Made by a program: the position numbers and the translations under genes. Under the pieces are notes generated by a model. The model was not told the origin of the DNA. It worked only from the letters and a program-made list of their open reading frames with translations, and ran no database searches. DNA of 64,000 bases from Cephalopachus bancanus. Taxonomy: Eukaryota; Chordata; Mammalia; Primates; Tarsiidae. The stretch is taken from contig JAPVLO010000886.1 of the NCBI GenBank assembly GCA_027257055.1, positions 124,001 through 188,000 of the forward strand, read 5' to 3'. Of this stretch, positions 12,284 through 22,619 are shown piece after piece. The first letter of the stretch is position 1, and every line of letters begins with the position of its first letter.

Positions 12284-12570
12284 TAGAGTCTATAATACTC
12301 AGTGACTTATCACATAAACAAAGAACTGAGTACGACATGTTCTCACTCATAAGTGGATCCTGAACATTTACCATAACCATACAAGAAAGGGATTGGCAGT
12401 CATTGGAAACTACCAGGGGATGAGGGGGGGCACATAAAATTAATAAGGGTACCAGATCTCAAACCAGGCAAAGTGGGGACCAAAGGGAGGCTCAAACTTT
12501 ACCTATATGATGACCACTTTCATACATAATCCTGAATTGTACCCCCCATCTTTAAAGTAAAATAAGTTAG
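12284..12570 (+). mobile_element. L1 3' UTR fragment
   Basis: Starts TAGAGTCTATAATACTCAGTG, has TGTTCTCACTCATAAGTGGA and ends GAATTGTACCCCCCATC plus an A-rich tail. Same 3'-UTR type as 61955-62215 and the older tail at 19396. The following Alu inserted into its tail. Confidence 0.88.
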
Positions 12571-12878
12571 GCCAGGCACGATGGCTCAAGCCTATAATCC
12601 CAGCACTTTGAAAGGCCGAGGTGAGGGAATTGCCTGAGTCCACGGGTTCATTAACAGCCCTGGCAACTTGGCGAGACTTCATCTTTATAATAAATCAAAA
12701 AATTAGCCAGGCATGGTAGGGCATGCCTGTCGTTACGGCTACTAGGAAGGCTGAGGCAGTAGGGTCGCCTGAGCCCAGCAGGTCGACGCTGGGGTGACCA
12801 TGAGCATGCCACTGCACTCCAGCCTGGGAGACAGAGTGAGACTTCAACTCAAAAATAAATAAATAAAATAAAATAAAG
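12571..12878 (+). mobile_element. Alu, AluJ-like dimer
   Basis: GGCCAGGCACGATGGCTCAAG head, both monomers, and an (AAAT)n-type tail. Flanked by AAAATAAGTT and AAAATAAAGTT, consistent with insertion into the preceding L1 tail. Confidence 0.9.
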
Positions 12879-12899
12879 TTTTAAAAATTTGCTACTGAT

Positions 12900-14528
12900 G
12901 TTGTGATTTTTATAATCATTATACCCATTCAACACTGCCAAGCAACTGCATTTTCTATTGACTTCAAAATAATTTCAACATTACTGTGTTTTTGATCAGT
13001 CTCAATATTCTTTCTATGTAGGTATATAATAGTTGTGTGTTTCTTTTTAAACAAAATTCCAAACAGTCCAGTAAATGAATTAATATTTTCTAAACACATT
13101 TGGTGAGATAGTAATAAAATTTAACGATGAGTTACTTAAAATCAATGTTTTCTTTTTGGATGGAAGCAAGAAGGAGAAGGGTTGAATTAAATAGGTCTAA
13201 ACATGAAGTTTGACATTTGGTATTTGGTTTAAATTTTCAAGTATCCTTAAGGTATTCTGTTACATAAAAGTAGTGCATAGATTGCATGCTTCAAACGATA
13301 AGACGACTTTAAGCTTTCTTAATAAGTTACCCAAAATAAAGTGTTCCCATATAAATTCATAAACTGAATATCTACCATGTTTTTTTGAGGCAAGGCCAGG
13401 ACACAAAATACACAGTGGTTTCTAGCCATCGGCAATTGACACACATTCATTAGAATTAAGGGCATAAAACCCATGTTTCTCAGCATTCTTGCACAAATAG
13501 GACATTGTGAATCTGGAATACCGTATGTCTTATGATTAATCTTCCTTTATTTTTTGTGTTTCTTTGTTTTGTTTATTTTGTATTTTACATGCAAATTGGT
13601 GTCATGCAACAGGGATTTCTAAATGCAAAGCACAATTTGATAGCTAAATGAAATGTTGAGAAATGATTTAACAGTAGGTCAATATAAACTAAAATTTATT
13701 TTGATTACTTTTTTCTATGATAACTGCCATCATCAAAGCTACAGGGATGAGATCTTAAATAAAATAGTGTTGGGTTATTACATGGGCTTGTCCAATATTT
13801 TTCAGACTGGTGTGAGTCCCTCTGAAGTGGTTTGGCATCCCAAGAAAATGTGGATTCTTCTGGATATAGTTACACTCAAGGGAAATGTGGCAGAAAAAGA
13901 GGAGTAATTTGGGAGGAATCTATTCATTTATCCATAAGGATTTCAAGGGTTTTGCCAAAAGCAAACAACTATTTTGAAATTGTCTTCAGGGGTAACAAAT
14001 CACCAGGTGGAAAAATCAGCAAGCTTGGAGCACTTAATTTGATCTTTTATCTTAATCATCAAGTCGAGTGCTTGTGCATATGCATATGTGTGTTTAGAGA
14101 AGGGGAGAATGTTATAGGTGGAGGATGAATGAACACTTAGAAAACTCAGAGGTTTAACAAAACCTGACATGGGATTTGCCAGATGGTTTGGTACTGGATT
14201 GTAAAACTTGAAACTAATCTTCGTTTAAGAGTTTTAATGGTTGTATCTCTCTTATAAAGCCTCTTGCTCTTCTGCTAGGGTGATTCTGCAAAATTATACA
14301 TGAGGCTTTAAAGAACAGCTTCCATGAACAGAGTTTCCTTAAATCTCAGATAAACTGAGCAAGAAGATTACATGTTATTATGATGTAGCACAGCAAGATT
14401 TTCCCCTAGCAAACATAATGATGTGAAAAGGGATAAAGCTATCATTCTGTGCAAAGAGGTCATCCACAGAAGCAGAGAAGAACAATCCTTTTTCACACAG
14501 ATTATCTGGACATGTTGAAATGTTCACA
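12900..14528. other. Unique intron, nothing recognised
   Basis: Contains an 84-codon open frame (13653-13907) overlapping a 98-codon one (13832-14128). Neither has family resemblance, splice-site support or biased composition, so I do not call a gene. Confidence 0.5.
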
Positions 14529-14545
14529 TTGCAAAAGCTCTTTCT

Positions 14546-14832
14546 TTTTTTTTTTTTTTATTTGGAGTCTCACTCTGTCGCCCAGACTGGAGTGCAGTGG
14601 CCGCTCCCGGCCACCGCAGCCTCGACCTGCTGGGCTCAGGCAATCCTTCCGCCTCAGCCTTCCGAGTAGCCGGAATTACAGGCATGCGCTGCCACGCCCG
14701 GCTGATTTTTTGATTTATTGTAGAGATGAGGTCTCGCTGCCCAGGCGGGTCTCGAACCCGCGGGCTCAGGCAATCCACTCACCTCAGCCTCCCAAAGGCG
14801 CGGGATTACAGGCTGAGCCACCGAGCCCGGCT
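14546..14832 (-). mobile_element. Alu, young window-specific subfamily
   Basis: Inverted Alu with T-run at the left. Target-site duplication TTGCAAAAGCTCTTTCTT (14529-14546) versus TTGCAAAACTCTTTCTT (from about 14833). CpG-rich, B box intact in reverse complement. Confidence 0.95.
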
Positions 14833-14849
14833 TGCAAAACTCTTTCTTA

Positions 14850-15600
14850 ATGTTTCTGCAAAGAGCTCTGATCATGACAAGGCTCCAGATCTAGGTAGCA
14901 AGACCCAGTGATCACATATCTGTATGAGGTAACCAGCCCAGAGGTACCTGCGAGAGACTGTAGTTGTCCCAGATATTACTGGAGACAAACAAATTACAAT
15001 ACTTATTTATCAGATGATTTATATGTAATTCTAGCTTATCAATTTTATTTTAAGAAGATTTTTTTCTTTTTTTATGATTTAAGTTTATAGAACTTTGAAA
15101 ATGCATACTCTTATTAACAAGAATGAAAAAATAACAGCATGGATCTATAGTTCTGTGCATATTTTCAGATTTCAATATTCCTACTGAAAATCAATTAAGA
15201 TTTATGCCATAAAAATGAAGCTGTATTAAATTTATGGGCTTTGAATATTTCAAAGAAGAGTTATAAGTTATGAGTAGATAAATTAAATCTATCAGCTTAT
15301 TTAAAATTATATCATTTGAATTTTCATATCTTAAATATCAAAGTTTATCAGAAAATACCATTAAATTACATTTAACACCCTAAAATAATAATTTACACTT
15401 GCTTATCCATTAGATTATTTCTTATTTTTACCTCTTTTAGAATGACTCAAGATTACTCTTCAAAGTAGACACAGATATTTCAAACTAGTGGTAGTTAAGA
15501 ACTAAACTCAAATAGAGACAGACACACACAAACATAACCACACAATACTTTAAGCTTAATTTAGTCTTTCTTTTCAAAGTAATTATTGCCATAAATTCTT
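14850..15600. other. Unique AT-rich intron, nothing recognised
   Basis: No repeat family or supported exon seen. Confidence 0.5.
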
Positions 15601-15616
15601 AAAAGTATAAATAGCA

Positions 15617-15905
15617 GCAGGGCTCGGTGGCTCAACCTGTAATCCCGTGCCTTTGGGAGGCTGAGGTGAGTGGATTGCCTGAGCCCGCGGGTTCGAGACT
15701 CGCCTGGGCAGCGAGACCTCATCTCTACAGTAAATCAAAAAATTAGCCGGGTGTGGTAGCACACACCTGTAATTCCGGCTACTCGGAAGGCTGAGGCCGA
15801 AGGATCGCCTGAGCCCAGCAGGTCGAGGCTGCGGTGGCCGGGAGCGGCCACTGCACTCCAGTCTGGGCGACAGAGTGAGACTCCGACTCAAAAAAAAAAA
15901 AAAAA
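15617..15905 (+). mobile_element. Alu, young window-specific subfamily, perfect target-site duplication
   Basis: Full dimer with A-run tail, flanked by identical AAAAGTATAAATAGCA (15601-15616 and 15905-15920). The perfect 16-base duplication and retained CpGs make this one of the youngest insertions in the window. Confidence 0.97.
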
Positions 15906-15920
15906 AAAGTATAAATAGCA

Positions 15921-17969
15921 TCTAAGCTAATCTCTTGAATGGTTTCTAACTCCTTCAAGGTGGCTATGAATGCTTTAAAAACTATTCTAAATTAAAGATT
16001 CAGAAATAACAGTCATGCATTTTCAAATTATTCTATAGATGATTAGAACATGGGTAAGGGTGGTAGTAAACCATTGCATCCCAATACTTTTTTCCAATAA
16101 GAATTTTACAAGCTCAAAAGAATGTGATCAACTGATTATTCAACAAGTTAAAGGAAGGTGATTTTTATATAAACAATTTTTAAACTTTTTCTAAGAGGTG
16201 TGACAATAGAAATAATTCATGGGTTTATTGCACACTTATAAAAGCTTATCTTTCACTTAGAAACATTTCAATGCATACATCTCTTTAGTGGGGAAATATG
16301 CAATAAGTGATTAAATATAACAATGTTTAATCTGAAAATAAAATTATTATTTTAAAAACAGGATGAAACATACAGCAATAGTTTTGCCAAATTCATATTC
16401 AAAATACTAATCATGATAGTAATTATTAAAAACTATAATGCTTCTAATATTCAAGGAGATAAATATACTATAGATAAAGCAAAACTCCTAAAGATTTAGC
16501 TGTTCCCTACAATGAGAAGCATGATATAATGACGATAGTTTAGGCTATTGGCATCATTCTTGTCATTACCAAAAAAAAAAAAAGTCATAAAGGGAGCCTA
16601 CTGTATATAAAGTAGATGCCAATCTGATGTGTATCAGTAGTACTGAGATTATTCATCACTACCACCCCCAACCTATAGTAAAAACGGATTAAGTTTCCAG
16701 ATTCACTAGAACACATACCTAAATAATATTTTCATCAATACCAACAGTCTGCTTGCTGGAAGTCTTCTTAATGACTATGTCAAATGAAAAATCTCTTTCA
16801 TGTACATACAAAAGTCTGGATTGGTAATCCCTAAATGTTAAACAAGTCTACTTTTAACTATAAATAAATCATAATTGTATAATCTGGGTCTACTCTAACT
16901 TGCCCTCATTCAGACATCAGAGTGATAGCACTAATGATTTAAAAGGAGTTGAACCATGAGCTTATAATTTTATCTTCTGTACTTTTCAATGTGAACACAA
17001 AATGTGTGATAAAAGGTTTTTCAGAGAACTAGTGGCTATAACAATTAAGAGTTAACTTTCTTTTACAAAATCAATTAGAATTCAAGAGCTAAATAATTGC
17101 ATGCACTTTTGTCTCCTGATAACAGAACATTAAGCTCAAGTGTGGGTCAGGGAGAGGGAATGGGTCTATTTCATTACATAAATTATGAGTTACATCAAGA
17201 TTCATATCATTAGATAGAAAAAGTCACTTCTTCCCAACCTGGAGTATTTGATGAAGAAATGTTAAAATTTCAGAAAATCTATGTTTTCACTTCAATCAAG
17301 ATTCACACACAAAGTAGAACAAAGGTCTCACTAGATTTCTTGCCCCAAAGAAAACTGTTCTGAAAGGTTACTGTCCTGAAAGTCTTTGTAAGTGTAAATA
17401 GTGAATAGTAAAGTGTAAAGTATAAATAGTAAAGAATTTAAAATGAATCATGTAGATACAGTAAGCTATTAATTGAAATTAGTTTTCAGCACAAAAATAA
17501 ACTTACTAATTTACTATTTTAAGACATTCATTAGTATTTTCTACCAAGCATAAATAACTGCAATCTGTCAGCTGATATCAATATGCAAGCACTGAACTGA
17601 GTTAAGATGACTTCTACAGTAAAAAAAAACATGCCAGACTAAGGTTTTGGTAAATTTAATTTCTTTTTGTAAGAGCTTGAAGAATATTCATTATGGTTAT
17701 TTAAAGCCCTTCATATAATAATAACATTTCTAATTCCTCATAATATCCTTCTAGGAATCTTAAGTGCTACGTCAAGAAAATATTTTAACTTGAATTGGTC
17801 TAGACTTTACTTCAACTAGCTAAAAACCTGAACAAAGAATAAAAGGAGAAATTGAGACAAAATTCAAATAGTAGAGATGAAGAAATAACAGATATGATAA
17901 ATAGGCAAAGAAAGAAGTCATCTGTCTGAAACATGACTGAAAAAAAGTAGGTAAAAAAGAGATGTGACT
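15921..17969. other. Unique AT-rich intron, nothing recognised
   Basis: About 2 kb with no recognisable transposon and no supported exon. Confidence 0.5.
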
Positions 17970-17970
17970 G

Positions 17971-18272
17971 GCTGGACACAGGGGCTCACGCCTGTAATCC
18001 CAACACTTCGGGAAGCCTGGGTGGGAGAATCAAGAATCGCTTGACCCCAGGAGTTTGAGACTAGCCTGGGCAACATAGTGATATCTCGCCTCTACAAAAT
18101 GTCAAAATAATTAAATGGGCATGGTGGCATATACCTGTCATCCCAGCTACTTAGTTGTAGGCTGTGGCAGAAGGAATACCATAGCCTGGGAAGTCGAGGC
18201 TGTGGTGAGCTGTGATCAAGCCACTGCACTCCAATCTAGAAGACATAGTGAGATTCTGACTTAAAAAAAAAA
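17971..18272 (+). mobile_element. Alu, AluJ-like dimer
   Basis: GCTGGACACAGGGGCTCACG head with the ancestral CACG retained, right arm with GTGAGCTGTGATCAAGCCAC, A-run at 18262-18272. Diverged, unlike the Alu immediately downstream. Confidence 0.92.
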
Positions 18273-18278
18273 GAAAGG

Positions 18279-18566
18279 AGCCAGGCTTGGTGGCTCAGCC
18301 TGTAATCCCGCGCCTTTGGGAGGCTGAGGTGAGTGGATTGCCTGAGCCCGCGGGTTCGAGACCTGCCTGGGCAGCGAGACCTCATCTCTACAATAAATCA
18401 AAAAATTAGCCAGGCGTGGTAGCACTCGCTTGTAGTTCCAGCTACTTGGAAGGCTGAGGCGGAAGGATAGCCTGAGCCCAGCAGGTCGAGGTTGCGGTGG
18501 CCGGGAGCGGCCACTGCACTCCAGTCTGGGCGACAGAGTGAGACTCCGACTCAAAAAAAAAAAAAA
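18279..18566 (+). mobile_element. Alu, young window-specific subfamily, inserted in the tail of an AluJ
   Basis: Head-to-tail behind the AluJ. Short AAGAAAGGA repeats flank it. The pair gives a direct comparison of old and young Alu types in the same orientation. Confidence 0.92.
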
Positions 18567-18661
18567 AGAAAGGAAGGAAAGAAGGAAGGAAGGGAGGGAG
18601 CAAAGGAGGGAGAGAAAAAGAAAGAGAGAGGCAGAGAAAGAAACAGAGAGAGAGAGAAAGA
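18567..18661. repeat. Purine (GGAA)n / (GA)n tract grown from an Alu tail
   Basis: AAAGGAAGGAAAG, AGGGAGGGAG and AGAGAGAGAG blocks follow directly on the Alu A-run. The open frame over it is translated low-complexity sequence. Confidence 0.9.
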
Positions 18662-18779
18662 CCTATATAACTGCACTCCAATCCTGACCAATTACCTATT
18701 GAGTTTTGGAGGGTAGTTGGGAAAAGGAACAATATTCCAATATCAATGACAAGAACAAAATAGAATCCATGTTAGCTTA

Positions 18780-18832
18780 ATTAGTTAATTACCTTAATTA
18801 GTTAATAACCTTAATTGGTTAATTACCTTGAC
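18780..18832. repeat. Three tandem copies of a 17-base unit
   Basis: Unit ATTAGTTAATTACCTTA repeated about three times with one or two changes per copy (for example TTAATAACC and TTGGTTAATTACC). Confidence 0.8.
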
Positions 18833-19140
18833 CAAAACAAAAAGAATAACAAAAAAAAAATATGAAAAAGCAATTTTAAAACTGAAATTAAATTACAGAA
18901 AAGTAAGAAAATTAGTTTTGGTTATTTTTGCATTGTGGCATTAGCAAAAATTTGCACAACACATTATAATAAAAAACAACAAAAGCATCAGCAAAATACC
19001 AACAGCAATAAAGTCCTCTTTATACTAGATTTTTTTAAACGTGAAAAACTGGATTGAAAGTTCTTCAGTTTATTTCATAACAACATTTATAACAAGCAGT
19101 CTCTAAGAACTACTTAAAGTAGGAAATAAAAAATAAAGGT

Positions 19141-19172
19141 TCCTTCCTTCCTTCCTTCCCTCCTTCCCTCCC
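19141..19172. repeat. (TTCC)n tract
   Basis: CCTTCCTTCCTTCC with CCCTCC variants, abutting a minus-strand Alu fragment. Confidence 0.85.
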
Positions 19173-19177
19173 TGCCT

Positions 19178-19232
19178 CTTTTGTTTGAGCAGGAGTCTCA
19201 CTCTTGCCCGGGCTAGAGTGCAAGAGGCCTCT
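19178..19232 (-). mobile_element. Short Alu 3'-end fragment
   Basis: GAGCAGGAGTCTCACTCTTG and CCCGGGCTAGAGTGCA match the reverse complement of the Alu right-arm end. The remaining arm is absent. Confidence 0.65.
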
Positions 19233-19395
19233 CACAACTAGAGGTTATGTAATAATTAGAAAAAGTAAAAAATAATTGTCTTCTTTATCTGTTCCCACCA
19301 CCCTCACCTATCACATTATTTATTGTAATAGTGTAAATTTTTAAAAATTTTTCAGTTGTACAACATATCTTGTGTAAATAATTGAAATTTCAACA

Positions 19396-19463
19396 TCAAT
19401 AAGGGTACCCACACTTTACCTGTTTAATGGCCACTTATGTACCTAACCCTGAATTGTGCCCCA

Positions 19464-19470
<7 letters not shown>
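19396..19470 (+). mobile_element. Older L1 3' tail, left part
   Basis: CACTTTACCTGTTTAATGGC ... CTGAATTGTGCCCCATATCTTT. Interrupted by a twin-primed L1 and resumes at 20569 with CCCATATCTTTAAAATAAG. Confidence 0.85.

Positions 19471-19520
<50 letters not shown>
19471..19520. repeat. (CTTT)n, expanded poly(A) tail of a minus-strand L1
   Basis: Nearly perfect tetranucleotide run of about 12 units. On the minus strand this is (AAAG)n exactly where the L1 tail should be. Confidence 0.9.
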
Positions 19521-19992
19521 GAATTTTTATTTTTTTTATAATCAATATTTGTTGTTATGACGTTGTGGGGTACAGTTAAGGGTTAGGTATACAGATACAT
19601 TTCATTCAGGCACCCTATTGATAAGAGGTGCTTCCCCATCCCCAGACAGATATTTGCTCATTAATCCCATCCCCCTCCCCCCCCATAGTTTCCCACTACT
19701 GTCAGTCATTTTCTTATAGTATTAGGTTGGATATTCAAGGTCCATTATATGAGTGAGAACATGTGATACTCGGACCTTTGTTTTTGTGAGAGGTCACTCA
19801 GTATTATAGACTCTAATTCCATCCAGGTTGCTGCAAAATTCATGATTTTGTTCTTTTTCATGGCTGCGTAGTATTCCATCGTGTATATGTACCACATTTT
19901 TTAAATCCAGTCTTCTTTTGATGGGCAGCATGGTTGCTTCCAGGTTCTTGCTATTGTGAACAATGCTGCGATAAACATACATGTGCATAGGC
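19521..19992 (-). mobile_element. L1 3' part of a twin-primed insertion
   Basis: Minus-strand 3' UTR and ORF2 C-terminus from a tail near 19521 to the CTATGCACATGTATG point at about 19992, where it switches to plus-strand L1. Confidence 0.93.
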
Positions 19993-20568
19993 CATAAGAG
20001 AGAGGATAGACAAGTGAGACCTTATTAAACTGACAAGCTTCTGCAAAGCCAAAGAAACCATCAAGAGAGCAGGGAGACAGCCTACAGACTGGGAAAAAGT
20101 ATTTGCCAACACCAGGTCAGACAAAGGCTTAACATCTTTGATATACAAGGAACTCAAATGTGCTGAAAAGAAAAAAACAAACAACCCCATTATAAAATGG
20201 GCAAAAGACACGAACAAACACTTCACAAAGGAAGACATCCGAGCAGCCAACAGACACATGAAGAAATGTTCAACCTCACTAATCATCAGGGAGATGCAAA
20301 TCAAAACCACACTGAGATACCACATAACTCCAGTCAGAATGGCAATTATCAACAACTCAAAGAATAACAGCTGCTGGAGAGGATGTGGCGAAAAGGGAAC
20401 ACTTCTACACTGTTGGTGTGAGTGTAAACTAGTGCAACCTCTGAGGAAAGCAGTGTGGCGATTCCTAAAAGCTTTAAATATCAACCTCCCATATGACCCC
20501 GCAATCCCCCTACTGAGAATATATCCGGAAGAACACAAATCACTCTATAAAAAAGACACCCATATCTT
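19993..20568 (+). mobile_element. L1 inverted segment of the same twin-primed insertion
   Basis: Plus-strand ORF2 C-terminal region with an open frame of 183 codons (20138-20689, running out into flanking DNA) including the Cys-rich block C-W-R-G-C-G and L-H-C-W-C-E-C. It ends at the L1 position where the minus part starts, so no consensus sequence is lost. The insertion as a whole is bounded by CCCATATCTTT at 19460-19470 and 20569-20579. The frame is a fragment, not a gene. Confidence 0.93.
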
Positions 20569-20600
20569 TAAAATAAGAAAAAAAGAGAAAAAAGTAAAAA
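20569..20600 (+). mobile_element. Older L1 3' tail, right part
   Basis: Begins with the second copy of the target duplication and continues the tail of the element at 19396 as AAAATAAG and A-rich sequence. Confidence 0.75.
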
Positions 20601-20797
20601 CTATACGCATCAAAAATAATTGGAATTTTCATCTTCAAAAATTTGAGGTGCTTCATAGTACCTTATTAATGAAAATTGATGCTCATTAAGGAATGAGGCT
20701 AGAAGATTGTGGGGCCAACATCTTTCATCATTGGTAGGGCTGTTCAGGGTCTTTTGCTTGCATTGAAATGATAGCTTCACTTAGAAATCTTAGAAAT

Positions 20798-20799
<2 letters not shown>

Positions 20800-20834
<35 letters not shown>
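20800..20834. repeat. (GA)n microsatellite
   Basis: Uninterrupted AG dinucleotides, about 17 units. Confidence 0.95.
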
Positions 20835-20837
<3 letters not shown>

Positions 20838-20924
20838 ATCATGTGGTAAATGGCTCTAGATGATGTCTGTTTCATGTTGTTAGAGAAGATAAAGTCATAA
20901 TAGTTCAAATCAAGAGTATGATTA

Positions 20925-21095
20925 TAAAGTGTCAAGCACTTTATTATAGCAACTCAGTATTATACCATAATCCTGTGAGTCTCATATTATTATACTCATT
21001 TCACAGATGATGAAACTGAGAGTCATCTTGAACAACTTGATAGAGTTCATAAAACTAGTAGACTGTAGAGCCAGATGCAGATTCCAAAAGCCTTT
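20925..21095 (+). mobile_element. MIR
   Basis: CAAGCACTTTATT, ATAATCCTGTGAG, CTCATTTCACAGATGATGAAACTGAG and the AGAGCCAGATGCAG segment in MIR order. Confidence 0.85.
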
Positions 21096-21699
21096 CCACT
21101 GTTGTACCATATTGTTGAGTAGGTTTTTGTGTCATCTAATACCTACCTTTTCCTTCTTAAATATTGCCTACCGCCTCTCTGTTAAATGTAAGGAAGAAAG
21201 GCATGACAGGAGAACCTTAAGGAAAACTAAGAAGAGTAAGAATTTACTGAGAGTTTCTCCTATTTTAGGAACTCTCCAGAGTACATTCACTGCAATTAGA
21301 AAATGTGTCCTGTAATTTATTTTAAAAATTTAAGGTTGATATTGTGTTGAGTCTTTTAATGGAAATTATTCAACAATATGTCATAGGAAAGAATGAGCAT
21401 CAAGTTATATGTCCTATTTTTAAACTTTGTAATAATTTTATTGAATATTATTTCCATAGCAAGGATCTTGATTTCTTATATGGAAGAAAATGAGAATGAG
21501 AGAAAGTTTTTATAAATGTAATCACTAGGAGTATCACCCACCCACTTACATGTCTTTAGGCATATAACATTGTGTTAAATAATGCATACGACTCTCCAAA
21601 AAATATCTCTTATGCCTGAAGACACCTTCCCCCCTAAATTATCAATGCAAGTTCTGAAAATTAAGTTCACAAACTTGCCACCATAAGCTTACATTGGCA

Positions 21700-22610
21700 G
21701 CAATGTAGAAACAACTCGGTAAAGTTTTACAACCTTGGTATATCAGTGTCTTATAGCTCTGTTCATGTCAACATGTGGTGGTGTCAGGCAGAATGACATT
21801 CATTATTGTTGTTGCATGTTTTTCTGTGCCATTGCAAGAATGTTAGAGTTTGAATTAGAGCAATGAACAAACGTTAAATTTCTTGTTAAGCTTGACAAGA
21901 GTGAAAATGAAATCAGAGACATGTTAATCCAATTTTAAAGGGATAATACCATAAAGAAAACAGCAGTGTACAAATGGGACTAAACATTTTTTGGAAGGGA
22001 CAAAAAGCATCACTGATGAAGAGAGGTCGGAACAGCTTGTAATGAGCAGAAATGACAAAAACATTTCAAAAATGTGTCGAATTGTGCTACAAAATCGTCG
22101 GCTGACTGTGACAGGCATAGCAGACCAAATAACTATCTATAGAGAAACAGGAAAATCTTAACTGAAAATCTTGTCATGAGAAACGTGTGTGCTAAAATGG
22201 TCCCAATGGAACTCTTGCATCACGACAATGCACCAGCTCACACGGTACTCTCTGCGAAGGAGTTTTTAGCCAATAAACAAATAACTGTATTGGAACGCCC
22301 TCCCTTTTCGCCTGAACTGACGCCTAGTGACTTTTTTCTTTACCCAAAGATAAAGGAAATATTGAAAGGAAGACATTTTGTTGACATTCAGGTTATCAAA
22401 TGTAATAACGATGACAACTCAGATGGCCATTCCAGAAAAAGATTTCCAAAATTGCTTTGACAGGTGGTCTAGGCACTAGCATTGGTGCATAGCTTCCCAA
22501 GGGGAGTACTTTGAAGGCAACTGTAGTGATATTCAGCAATGAGGTATGTCTCACTTTTTCTAGGATGAGTTCATGAGTACAATAAGTTCAACTTAATTGT
22601 AAGATCTCAT
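21700..22610 (+). pseudogene. Mariner (Hsmar2-like) transposon relic with internally deleted transposase
   Basis: DNA transposon of the Tc1/mariner superfamily, whose transposase cuts and pastes the element with a D-D-34-D triad. The N-terminal DNA-binding half is readable in several frames at about 21850-22150. The C-terminal catalytic part is open at 22176-22460 and includes H-H-D-N-A-P-A-H (second Asp) and S-P-E-L-T-P-S-D-F-F (third Asp) with exactly 34 residues between, the mariner spacing. The segment with the first Asp is missing: the text jumps at about 22207 from the N-terminal region to just before the second Asp. Stops and frameshifts occur throughout. It is unlike the Hsmar1/SETMAR transposase and closer to what I recall of Hsmar2. 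Terminal inverted repeats were not resolved, so the ends are approximate. Confidence 0.85.
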
Positions 22611-22619
22611 ATGTCAATT

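Noticed and set aside
13653..14128. Overlapping 84- and 98-codon plus frames
   Set aside because: No family resemblance, no splice or promoter support, and composition like the surrounding intron.
14449..14850. 133-codon plus-strand open frame
   Set aside because: It is a translated inverted Alu (S-L-T-L-S-P-R-L-E-C-S-G type). The same applies to frames at 15583-15921, 18261-18554, 26976-27469, 40934-41253, 43162-43533 and 56518-56787.
20138..20689. 183-codon open frame
   Set aside because: Inverted piece of L1 ORF2 that runs into flanking DNA. It lacks any start or complete domain set of its own.
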